DNA of 64,000 nucleotides, taken from contig NZ_JAAGVZ010000011.1 in the NCBI RefSeq assembly GCF_010882125.1, positions 1-64,000 of the forward strand. Reading direction: 5' to 3'. The notes beneath the pieces were generated by a model. The model had not been told where the DNA came from. It saw only the letters and a list, made by a program, of their open reading frames with translations, and did no database searches. Positions 7,926 to 16,366 of this stretch are shown one piece after another. Source of the DNA: Peribacillus alkalitolerans (GTDB lineage: Bacteria > Bacillota > Bacilli > Bacillales > DSM-1321). Numbering within the stretch: the stretch's first letter is position 1; each line of letters starts with the position of its first letter. Both the position numbers and the translations under genes were made by a program.

Positions 7926-9113
7926 TTAAATTAATGCCATTAATGTACCACCTACAGCACCCGTTACTACAATCACCCAAGGTGGTAACTTCCAAAAGAC
8001 CAACATACTAAATAAAATAGCAGCAAACGCAAAGTCTATTGGTACCAAGATGGAGCTCGTCCAAATCGGTTGGTAAAAAGCCGAAATCAAGATACCTACA
8101 ACGGCAGCGTTCACTCCCATTAATGCTCCTTTTACTTTAGGATTGCGCCGTAATAAGTCCCAAAAAGGTAGTGTTCCTGCTATCAATAGAAACGCAGGCA
8201 AGAAGATGGCGAAGGTTGCCAACAATCCACCTTGCCACCCATTCACAGCAGCTCCGATATACGCGGCAAACGTAAATAATGGACCAGGAACAGCTTGTGC
8301 CACACCATAACCCGCCAAGAATGCTTCTTCACTCAGCCAACCAGTAGGTACAAATTCGCGTTCAAGTAGAGGTAAAACAACATGACCTCCACCAAAAACT
8401 AATGAGCCAGAACGATAAAAACTATCAAACATTGCCACCCATTTTAACTCTGTGATTTCTCGTAAAATGGGCAATCCTATCAATAAGCCGAAGAATATAA
8501 CAAGGCAAATGATTGCAAATCTCTTAGAAATAAGGAAGAGCATTTTGGAATGAGCAACTTCTTGATGGTTTTTATAAAGAAGGAAGCCAACGATTGCTGA
8601 AATCAGGATGATGCCCACTTGTGTAAAGGCAGTCTGCCACAATAGAGTGCCGACCAAAGCAAATAAGGCAATAGCTTTTCTTTTTAAATCAGGTGTTAGT
8701 TTTTCGGCCATCCCAATTATCGCATGGGCTACAACGGCGACCGCAACAATTTTTAAACCATGAATCCATCCTGCGTCCGCAATATCCAAGCCTTGTAGGA
8801 TTAAAGCAAACAAAATGAGGGCAAGGACTGAAGGAAGAGTGAATCCAAGAAACGATACAATTCCCCCGAGGACTCCAGCCCTCATAATCCCAATCCCAAT
8901 CCCAACTTGGCTACTGGCAGGCCCAGGCAAGAACTGACACAGTGCCACTAAATCAGCATAGCTCTTTTCATCCATCCATTGTCTTTTCCGTATATACTCC
9001 TCATGGAAATACCCTAAATGGGCGACTGGTCCCCCGAATGAAGTTAAACCTAACTTTGTGGAGACTAATAGAATTTCTATCAGAGTCGAAAGACCTCTTT
9101 TACTGTTATTCAA
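7926..9113 (-). CDS. chrA: Chromate transporter ChrA, two-domain
   Basis: This is a CHR-superfamily membrane transporter of about 395 residues, exporting chromate in characterised members. It shows two homologous CHR halves. The first has SFGGPVAHLGYF and FLPGPASSQV; the second has VFGGGHVVLPLLE and VPGPLFTFAAYIGA. There are ten or more membrane helices. I prefer TTG 9113, since AAGGTGAT lies just upstream; the longer ORF from 9152 has no ribosome site. It is a single gene with no chrB-type regulator beside it. Substrate specificity cannot be read from sequence alone. Confidence 0.9.
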   Translation of the reverse strand: MNNSKRGLSTLIEILLVSTKLGLTSFGGPVAHLGYFHEEYIRKRQWMDEKSYADLVALCQFLPGPASSQVGIGIGIMRAGVLGGIVSFLGFTLPSVLALILFALILQGLDIADAGWIHGLKIVAVAVVAHAIIGMAEKLTPDLKRKAIALFALVGTLLWQTAFTQVGIILISAIVGFLLYKNHQEVAHSKMLFLISKRFAIICLVIFFGLLIGLPILREITELKWVAMFDSFYRSGSLVFGGGHVVLPLLEREFVPTGWLSEEAFLAGYGVAQAVPGPLFTFAAYIGAAVNGWQGGLLATFAIFLPAFLLIAGTLPFWDLLRRNPKVKGALMGVNAAVVGILISAFYQPIWTSSILVPIDFAFAAILFSMLVFWKLPPWVIVVTGAVGGTLMALI

Positions 9114-9220
9114 ATTTATCACCTTCTTTGTTTCGTACCAAAATTTTAGCATCTAAATCAGGTAGATAAAGCGAGTGATTCCGATAATTTACATAATCTT
9201 AACATTTATAATGAAAAACA

Positions 9221-9244
9221 AAAAACAACAGATTTTCTCTGTTG
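9221..9244 (-). terminator. Terminator of the DUF4440 gene
   Basis: CAACAGA (9226-9232) and TCTGTTG (9238-9244) form a short hairpin followed on the minus strand by a T-rich run. Confidence 0.65.
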
Positions 9245-9260
9245 TCCAATTACTCCAGTT

Positions 9261-9635
9261 TCAAATAAATTCCGTAGGTGTCCCCTGGTGAAAGTACATT
9301 TGCCATTGATCTCCATTTAACTTCCAAATGGAACTGCGTAACGAATTCTGGTTGTCTGAATGTCGGTAGATATGAAATGTGGTCAACGCTACTCCCGGGG
9401 CCAAGAGCTTGGCATCGAAATTGGAAAGTGTCATGGGTATATTACGCGTGGTGCGTTCTGTTTTTGTTAGGCCTTCAATGATTGATTCTTTGTTAAATGT
9501 CCGCCCTGAACTTCCAAATTCTTTAAATTCATCTGAAAGTAATTGATCAAGCTCTGAAGCGGATTCTCGAACTTCAGGCTGTAGCAATTTCTCTTCTAAT
9601 GATCGCAGGTGTTCTATTAATGAAATTTCAGTCAT
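9261..9635 (-). CDS. DUF4440 / NTF2-like small protein
   Basis: This cytoplasmic protein of about 124 residues has the cone-shaped NTF2-like pattern of DUF4440: an N-terminal helix (LIEHLRSLEEKLLQ), LLSDEFKEFGSSGRTFNKESII, then strands ending in WKLNGDQWQMYFHQGTPTE. Such proteins bind small ligands or act as SnoaL-type enzymes, but no active site can be assigned here. The start ATG 9635 has AAGGATGG 9 nt upstream; the TTG at 9653 is less likely. Confidence 0.75.
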   Translation of the reverse strand: MTEISLIEHLRSLEEKLLQPEVRESASELDQLLSDEFKEFGSSGRTFNKESIIEGLTKTERTTRNIPMTLSNFDAKLLAPGVALTTFHIYRHSDNQNSLRSSIWKLNGDQWQMYFHQGTPTEFI

Positions 9636-9746
9636 TCCTATCCATCCTTCCAAGTTGTTTGATTAATATTTTAACATTATCTTCCTCAATAGAATCAATG
9701 AATGATAGGATAGAAAAAAAGATTTTTTTGTACTTTAAGAAAAATT

Positions 9747-9851
9747 AATTGGCAGCAAGGAGGTAAGGCGACGTCGTGGCCAATTTTAGGATTAAAGTAT
9801 AAGTGCAACTAGGCAATCGCCAGCTCTTAGGCTTGGCGCTAGCCAAGTTTT
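9747..9851 (+). promoter_or_regulatory. Structured leader upstream of modB
   Basis: Two stable inverted repeats precede modB. The outer stem AATTGGC/GCCAATT (9747-9753 with 9779-9785) encloses a GC-rich loop. CTTGGC/GCCAAG (9832-9837 with 9842-9847), with a 4-nt loop, is followed by TTTTC like a small intrinsic terminator. GGC segments near 9811-9821 could pair alternatively with the second hairpin. It does not match the Moco riboswitch as I know it. It could be an attenuator or a dispersed repeat element. Confidence 0.45.
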
Positions 9852-9871
9852 CTAATACGAGGAGTTACTCT

Positions 9872-10531
9872 ATGATATTTACTTGGCAACCGGTTCAGTT
9901 ATCACTATTTGTGGCTGTAATGGCTACAGCGCTTACATTAATCATGGCAGTCCCAGTGGCATATTGGCTATTAAAAGGGAAGTGGAAAGGGAAATCCATT
10001 TTGGAAACGATAATGATCCTTCCACTCGTCCTCCCACCATCTGTCATTGGCTTTATGTTGATTATTATGTTTGGGAATAATAGTTTCATTGGAAGTGGGA
10101 TACAACAGTTTTTTGGACAAGGGATTATGTTCACGCCATTTGCAGCGGTATTGGCAGCAGCAGTCGTTGCATTTCCTCTTATGTATCAAACTGCAAAGGC
10201 GGGATTCCAATCCCTTCCTCCTGATGTAGAGGGTGCTGCAAAGGTAGATGGAGCCACTGAAGTAAAGGTGTTCTTTTTTATTAGCTTGCCACTTGCTACA
10301 AGAGCTTTGGTGAGTGGTATGATTCTATCATTTACACGGGCATTAGGGGAATTTGGGGCTACGCTCATGTTTGCGGGCAATATTCCTGGAAAAACCCAAA
10401 CCATTCCCACCAGCATTTATTTAGCCATTGAATCAGGACAAACCAATGTGGCATGGGTGTATGTTTCTATCAGTATCGGGATATCAGTGCTTTTTTTATT
10501 GCTGGTTCAAAAAATAAGTCGAGATTCCTAG
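9872..10531 (+). CDS. modB: Molybdate ABC transporter permease ModB
   Basis: The 219-residue permease has about five membrane helices and the ABC-permease EAA signature in EGAAKVDGATEVKVFFFISLP, followed by the ModB-like RALGEFGATLMFAG block. ATG 9872 has the site GAGGAG 9 nt upstream; the longer ORF from 9803 runs through the structured leader and is unlikely. modA (binding protein) is absent upstream, where other genes are usually found, and modC is absent downstream. Unless partners are encoded elsewhere, this gene is an orphan. A mobB stump follows after 8 bp. Confidence 0.88.
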   Translation: MIFTWQPVQLSLFVAVMATALTLIMAVPVAYWLLKGKWKGKSILETIMILPLVLPPSVIGFMLIIMFGNNSFIGSGIQQFFGQGIMFTPFAAVLAAAVVAFPLMYQTAKAGFQSLPPDVEGAAKVDGATEVKVFFFISLPLATRALVSGMILSFTRALGEFGATLMFAGNIPGKTQTIPTSIYLAIESGQTNVAWVYVSISIGISVLFLLLVQKISRDS

Positions 10532-10539
10532 GTAGGGAT

Positions 10540-10659
10540 TTGAGGGAGTCTCTTCAAATTTTAGGATTTAAAAATAGTGGAAAAACCACCTTGATCCAAA
10601 AGTTGATCAAAGAATCGGTCGCTAGGGGATATCAAGTGGGTATTGGGTTTTGGATGTAG
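10540..10659 (+). pseudogene. mobB: Truncated mobB (molybdopterin-guanine dinucleotide synthesis)
   Basis: The 39-codon frame from TTG 10540 encodes the first strand and P-loop of MobB (LQILGFKNSGKTTLIQKLIK, then GYQVG), and stops abruptly at 10659. Intact MobB is roughly 150-170 residues and continues with a His-rich block, which is missing. The sequence downstream is a 21-nt repeat array with no remaining MobB coding in any frame that I can see. I infer a 3' deletion of a former modB-mobB unit. Confidence 0.7.
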
Positions 10660-10670
10660 TGAATAGGGAG

Positions 10671-10768
10671 TTTGGTAATATCATGGTGCCATTCGGTAAT
10701 ATCAGTCGGCGTTTCGGTAAAATCTCTGTTCAGTTCGGTAAAAAATGACCACAGTCCGGTAAAATCAT
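10671..10768. repeat. Five-copy 21-nt array of TTCGGTAAWAT
   Basis: The core CGGTAAtat/CGGTAAAAT recurs with its GG at 10674, 10695, 10716, 10737 and 10758, an exact 21-nt period. The intervening ~10 nt are not conserved. The array lies between the mobB stump and a bidirectional terminator. The same core with the same period occurs at 32187-32272. Confidence 0.85.
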
Positions 10769-10774
10769 AAAAAA

Positions 10775-10806
10775 TGCTCAAAAGGTGATTCTTTTGAGCA
10801 TTTTTC
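10775..10806. terminator. Bidirectional terminator
   Basis: TGCTCAAAAG (10775-10784) and CTTTTGAGCA (10791-10800) form a perfect 10-bp stem with T-rich runs on both sides. It serves the minus-strand oxidoreductase and the modB unit. Confidence 0.9.
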
Positions 10807-10808
10807 TA

Positions 10809-11753
10809 CTATTCAGAACGTAACTGTTCTAGGATCACTTGTGCATCATATCCCGCTTTAAAATCAATGATGGTCGCAGGCTTTCCTTTTAATTTTTTTA
10901 CAACGTTGTTAAGAAGGGTGTCTGTTAAATTCGCATCACTTTCGATGCTAGTGATTTCCTCACCAACCTTGCCACCTTCTAGAGATCCCCAATTTAATAG
11001 AGAGAGAGTCCCTTTCGTTCCGTAAGCGGATAGTCGAATTTCTTCCTTTCCTGCAATCCCACTCAAACCATCGACCACTAATGGAGTTCCATCCTCCAAT
11101 TGTAGATATGCCATAATGCCAATTTCACATGATGCTGGATCTTGCGGGAATTGGATGGAGCGATGAACAAGCTTGACTGGTCCGAAAATCTTTTGGATCT
11201 GCTGGATGAAATGAATCCCTACTTCAAGCACGAAACCACCTTGTTCGCGACTAGCGACCCAAGCGTTTTGTTGCCATGCGCGTGGCCATTGTGGAAAATG
11301 CATTTTGAGTTCAAGTCTTCGAAGTCCACCAACATAACCTTCACCAATTAGCTTGGCAAATGTCTTGCTGCCAGCGCTATAGTTCAGAGGAAAGTTCATG
11401 CTATGTATAATGCCTTTTTCTTCAGCCTTTTTATAAAGACTTTCGGCTTCTTCAATCGAGTTGGCCAATGGCTTTTCACAAAGCACATGGATACCTTTTT
11501 CCATCACATCTGAAACGACAGCATGATGGAATTTAGGAGGGACCGCCACATAAACCAAATCTAGGTCAACTTGTTCAAGCATTTCCTTATGGTCATTGAA
11601 GGCTTGAATATCACCAAGGCTCTTTGCTGTTTGATCCGCATGATCTTTCATAGTGTCACAAACAGCGACAATATTTGTTTCTGGATGACTTGAAAAATCT
11701 TTAATGAGGCGTTGACCGATAGCCCCTAATCCAATAATAGCCACTTTGAACAT
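10809..11753 (-). CDS. Gfo/Idh/MocA-family NAD(P)-dependent oxidoreductase
   Basis: This 314-residue cytoplasmic dehydrogenase has an N-terminal Rossmann fold (IIGLGAIGQR, residues 6-15), a VAVPPKFH block and the family signature CEKPLA near residue 94. The C-terminal half-barrel (NFPLNYSAGS, GGFVLEVGIHFIQQI) is the substrate domain. The GGxxxEVGIHFI stretch supplies the His usual in the family. Members act on sugars, inositols or biliverdin-like substrates. Nothing in the context identifies the substrate. The ribosome site AAGGGGAA lies upstream of the ATG. It is monocistronic. Confidence 0.85.
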   Translation of the reverse strand: MFKVAIIGLGAIGQRLIKDFSSHPETNIVAVCDTMKDHADQTAKSLGDIQAFNDHKEMLEQVDLDLVYVAVPPKFHHAVVSDVMEKGIHVLCEKPLANSIEEAESLYKKAEEKGIIHSMNFPLNYSAGSKTFAKLIGEGYVGGLRRLELKMHFPQWPRAWQQNAWVASREQGGFVLEVGIHFIQQIQKIFGPVKLVHRSIQFPQDPASCEIGIMAYLQLEDGTPLVVDGLSGIAGKEEIRLSAYGTKGTLSLLNWGSLEGGKVGEEITSIESDANLTDTLLNNVVKKLKGKPATIIDFKAGYDAQVILEQLRSE

Positions 11754-11905
11754 TAGAATTCCCCTTTTTTGCAGTTTTCTAAGTTACTATATCACAAAAT
11801 GTGGGAATAGTCTGATTTTTAGTGATTTTAAGTGAAGTATCCAAAACGACTGTATTTTAGGGTTTGGTTCCTCCAAAACAACCAAGTATACAATTCTGTA
11901 AACTA

Positions 11906-11943
11906 ATAAAAAACATCCCTTCCGAGGAAATGCGAAGGGATGT
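11906..11943 (-). terminator. Terminator of the PlcR-like gene
   Basis: ACATCCCTTC (11913-11922) pairs with GAAGGGATGT (11934-11943). On the minus strand a T-run follows (11906-11912). Confidence 0.85.
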
Positions 11944-11949
11944 ACGTTT

Positions 11950-12846
11950 TTAAATACTAATGCGGTGATTTTGTTGCCAATCCAACAATTTTTTCTCAAT
12001 AAACGAGGTGAAATTCTTTTCGTTTTGTAGTTCAAATATCAGTTTTGCTTTATTCATGTATTTATAGGCTTCTTGAATCTTCCCTTTGAGTTCATAGTTA
12101 TAGCCTAAGTGGTAGTGAAGTTCCCCAAGTAAAAGCATATTATCCTTCTGCAGGCACCATCTTATTGCTTCTTCACAGTGCTTTATGGAATCCTGGTACT
12201 TTTTCAACCTAGTTTCCGTCCAGGCTATACTATAGAGGATGCGGGTTTTAATGGAATGATCATTCAGAAATGGAAGTGCCTTGAGATGGACATGGGCATT
12301 TTCATAGACAGAAAGAGCTTGATTCAATTGATTATCTTCTGAATAAATAACCCCGATACTTAAGAGTATTTCTAATTCACGTTCACTATATATTTTTTCG
12401 GTGGTATGGGTTAAATTTATAGCTTCATTTAGTATTTTAATAGAACCCTCTAAGTTCTTATACAACTCGTATTCACAAATTCCTTTATTCCATAAGAGGA
12501 CCTGGTAGTTTCTCTTGTTTTGGATGAAAAGGGGGTTTTTCCCTTCCATTATGATAATTTCTTCTATTTCTTTGTAATTACGAGTTTTACGAGCCATTTT
12601 TAATTGGTTCATAACTTCTTGGACATAATCCAATCGTGGTGTCATGCCTATATCAAAAAAGTAGTTAACGTCAACACCTAGACGGTCAGAAATCAAATAC
12701 AGTGTTGAGGCATAAGGGTACACATCGCCTTTTTCAATTTTGCTAATTTGGGCTTGAGTACAGATTCCTTCTGCTAATTCAACTTGTGATAATCCAGATT
12801 GTTTTCTTAATTCTTTTATTTTTTGACCAATCGCAGAGAAATCCAT
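11950..12846 (-). CDS. PlcR-like RNPP transcriptional regulator (HTH plus TPRs)
   Basis: The 298-residue protein has an N-terminal XRE-type helix-turn-helix (residues about 7-62: IKELRKQSGLSQVELAEG, AQISKIEKGD, LYLISDRLGVDVNYFF). The rest is all-helical tetratricopeptide-like repeats, including ALSVYENAHVHL, YQDSIKHCEEAIRW and IQEAYKYMNKAKLIF. The layout and size fit PlcR (about 285 residues), a peptide-sensing RNPP regulator. A short secreted pre-peptide gene starts 192 bp away on the opposite strand, which supports a receptor-pheromone role. Target genes are unknown, and I found no clear PlcR box in the intergenic region. A peptide-independent regulator is the alternative. Confidence 0.85.
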   Translation of the reverse strand: MDFSAIGQKIKELRKQSGLSQVELAEGICTQAQISKIEKGDVYPYASTLYLISDRLGVDVNYFFDIGMTPRLDYVQEVMNQLKMARKTRNYKEIEEIIIMEGKNPLFIQNKRNYQVLLWNKGICEYELYKNLEGSIKILNEAINLTHTTEKIYSERELEILLSIGVIYSEDNQLNQALSVYENAHVHLKALPFLNDHSIKTRILYSIAWTETRLKKYQDSIKHCEEAIRWCLQKDNMLLLGELHYHLGYNYELKGKIQEAYKYMNKAKLIFELQNEKNFTSFIEKKLLDWQQNHRISI

Positions 12847-13038
12847 TTAAAAACCCCTTAAATATGCTTAGAGTTATATTTTTATTATAAAACCTTGAAA
12901 AATTGAGATTGAATGTTTTTACATGGTGTTGACGGATGGAGAAATGAAATACAAGAATATACAAACTGTGATTATATATTACTATAAGGTTTAAATACGG
13001 TAAATCAAGAAGTTGTAAAAAAAGAGGAGGATTTTCCT

Positions 13039-13167
13039 GTGAAAAAGAAACTATTCGGCTTCCTTTTAACATTAACATTAGTTGCAGGTTTCGTTGCTGT
13101 TGCTCCTATCTCCAATGATACAAATAATGGTGGAGATACGACATTAGAATTACCACTTATGCATTAA
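13039..13167 (+). CDS. PapR-like secreted signalling pre-peptide
   Basis: A 42-residue ORF starts at GTG 13039, 8 nt after a strong AGAGGAGG site. It has a KKK N-terminus, a hydrophobic core LFGFLLTLTLVAGFVAVA (signal peptide), a polar Asn/Gly/Thr-rich pro-segment and the C-terminus LELPLMH. This matches the design of PapR, the ~48-residue precursor whose C-terminal peptide (ADLPFEF in B. cereus) activates PlcR. The gene is divergent from the PlcR-like regulator. A hairpin terminator lies ~90 bp downstream. That the C-terminal peptide is exported, processed and re-imported is inference. Confidence 0.75.
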   Translation: MKKKLFGFLLTLTLVAGFVAVAPISNDTNNGGDTTLELPLMH

Positions 13168-13258
13168 TTTTTCGCAAAGTTAGACAAAAGTGGTTTGATA
13201 AATTCCATGGGTCGGATGAGACTGCCACCCATGTTCAAATTATTACCCCTATTATGTT

Positions 13259-13294
13259 GCATCTCAGATTCCCTCTGAGATGCCTTTTTTATTT
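13259..13294 (+). terminator. Terminator of the peptide gene
   Basis: GCATCTCAGA (13259-13268) pairs with TCTGAGATGC (13274-13283), then CTTTTTTATTTTC. A second hairpin, CATGGGT/ACCCATG (13206-13233), lies upstream. Confidence 0.9.
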
Positions 13295-13580
13295 TCATTT
13301 ATCTATGGACTACCAAATGTAAAATGATCGGGGTACACAAGTAGGAGCTTATATTAGTGAAACTTGACAAGCACTAGCGAGAAAATGACACAGTTAGTTA
13401 AATAATCTAATTTGCTGGGTCCATATTCTTCTAAGCATATTCCTAAAGTTATAATTCCTTTTGGTAAGAGGGCATAAAGGAAAAAAAAAGGGCGTTTTTT
13501 ATTTAATTCGGCTTATTTTAAGAGATTCTTCTATTTTTTAAGTTTGGTATGTTACATACAAAGGTATTGAGAGAGGAGTA
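13295..13580. other. Intergenic region before the glpP unit
   Basis: About 290 AT-rich bases with no ORF of coding character. It must carry the promoter of the 93-residue gene and glpP, but I could not fix -35/-10 boxes. A short palindrome, TATGTTACATA, lies near 13547-13557. Confidence 0.4.
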
Positions 13581-13587
13581 AGTGATT

Positions 13588-13869
13588 ATGATGGATATAA
13601 GTATGCAAGTTAATCCTTCCTTTTTTGATGAAGAATGTGCCATCGTGTTTTCCTTTTACTTCAAGAAGGATTTTATGAAGATCGGGGAAGCTGTCATTTA
13701 CACCTGTGCGGAAGATGGGGCTTATGTAGAAGAACGTAACGAAAAACGGGAATGCTATGAAAAAGTTGCCTATTTAAAAGAGTTTACGATTATTAAAGAA
13801 TATGAAGAGCATTCGATTAACAAGATTGAACATTTTTTACATATACTTGGAATTAAGAAATGTTTTTAA
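13588..13869 (+). CDS. Uncharacterised 93-residue protein upstream of glpP
   Basis: ATG 13588 has GAGAGGAG 9 nt upstream. The protein is mixed alpha/beta and acidic (MDISMQVNPSFFDEECAIVF, YTCAEDGAYVEERNEK, HSINKIEHFLHILGIKK), with no signal peptide or membrane helix. I do not recognise a family. It ends 25 bp before the glpP start, with glpP's ribosome site in between, so the two are probably co-transcribed. A role in glycerol regulation would be a guess. Confidence 0.6.
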   Translation: MMDISMQVNPSFFDEECAIVFSFYFKKDFMKIGEAVIYTCAEDGAYVEERNEKRECYEKVAYLKEFTIIKEYEEHSINKIEHFLHILGIKKCF

Positions 13870-13894
13870 AATAAAGCTTGAAGGAGGGAAGGAT

Positions 13895-14452
13895 ATGCAA
13901 AGAATTATCCCGACTTCGCGTAATATGAAGGAATTTGAACGTTTCCTTGATTCTTCCTATGAAAAAGGGGTTTTTCTAGATACACATGTTTCCCAATTGC
14001 GCCATGTTCATCAAATGGCCAAACAGCATAGGAAAAAGATATTTTTTCATATGGATTTGATTCATGGCTTGAAAAATGATGAGTTCGCTACTGAATTTGT
14101 TTGCCAAGAACTCAAGCCTGAGGGAATCATCTCAACAAAAGGTAGCGTCATCATAAAGGCAAAGCAAAAAGGGATTGTTGCTGTTCAACGTGTTTTTTTA
14201 ATAGATACTCAGGCGTTAGAGAAAAATTTGAATATCATTGAGAAAACCCAACCTGATTACATTGAAGTGATGCCTGGTTCGATGCCATGGATCATAAAAG
14301 AGATAAAGGAGCGTATAGATATCCCTATTTTCGCAGGTGGATTCATTAGGACGCGTGAAGAAGTAAGTGCAGCAATAGAGGCTGGTGCAACTGCGATTAC
14401 CACGTCTAATGAGAAGCTATGGAAGCAATTTGAGTATTCAAGCTTTATATGA
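13895..14452 (+). CDS. glpP: Glycerol uptake operon antiterminator GlpP
   Basis: The 185-residue cytoplasmic RNA-binding regulator binds glycerol-3-phosphate and prevents termination in glp leaders. It is close in length to B. subtilis GlpP (192). It has a TIM-barrel-like pattern: IIPTSRNMKEFERFL, FFHMDLIHGLKNDEFATEF, GIISTKGSVIIKAKQKG, YIEVMPGSMPWII, IPIFAGGFIRTREEV and GATAITTSNEKLW. The start at ATG 13895 follows AAGGAGGGAAGG. It lies directly upstream of glpK and glpD, and the glpD leader has the expected target hairpin. Confidence 0.93.
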   Translation: MQRIIPTSRNMKEFERFLDSSYEKGVFLDTHVSQLRHVHQMAKQHRKKIFFHMDLIHGLKNDEFATEFVCQELKPEGIISTKGSVIIKAKQKGIVAVQRVFLIDTQALEKNLNIIEKTQPDYIEVMPGSMPWIIKEIKERIDIPIFAGGFIRTREEVSAAIEAGATAITTSNEKLWKQFEYSSFI

Positions 14453-14462
14453 TTTAGATTAG

Positions 14463-16133
<1,671 letters not shown>

Positions 16134-16194
16134 TTCACGAATTGGAAAATTTTTGATATACTATTGATAAGTTAATAAATGGTCGGAGAACAGG

Positions 16195-16250
16195 AGAGAC
16201 CACAAATATATGTTTCGCTAAGGGGAGACGTGTGTTTGTGGTCTCTTTTT
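16195..16250 (+). terminator. GlpP-dependent antiterminator/terminator in glpD leader
   Basis: A perfect 12-bp stem (AGAGACCACAAA 16195-16206 with TTTGTGGTCTCT 16235-16246) is followed by a T run, 120 bp before the glpD start. Position and sequence style match the glpD leader terminator relieved by GlpP in B. subtilis. TATACT at 16157-16162 is a candidate -10 box. Confidence 0.85.
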
Positions 16251-16366
16251 AATTGACCTGATTTAGATAATACACATTGAATTTTGCAAGATTACGCTTG
16301 TGTTAAAGGGCTATTTTCCCATAGAAAAGGGAAAAAGAAACATACAGGAGTATTAAGGAGGACGAC

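Noticed and set aside
10671-10768. CRISPR array
   Set aside because: The conserved core is only ~9 nt with ~12-nt variable parts, far below CRISPR repeat and spacer sizes, and no cas genes are present.
12847-13038. PlcR box between regulator and peptide gene
   Set aside because: No TATG-N-A...-CATA type palindrome was found; only a weak AATATA/TATATT inverted repeat at 12956-12980.
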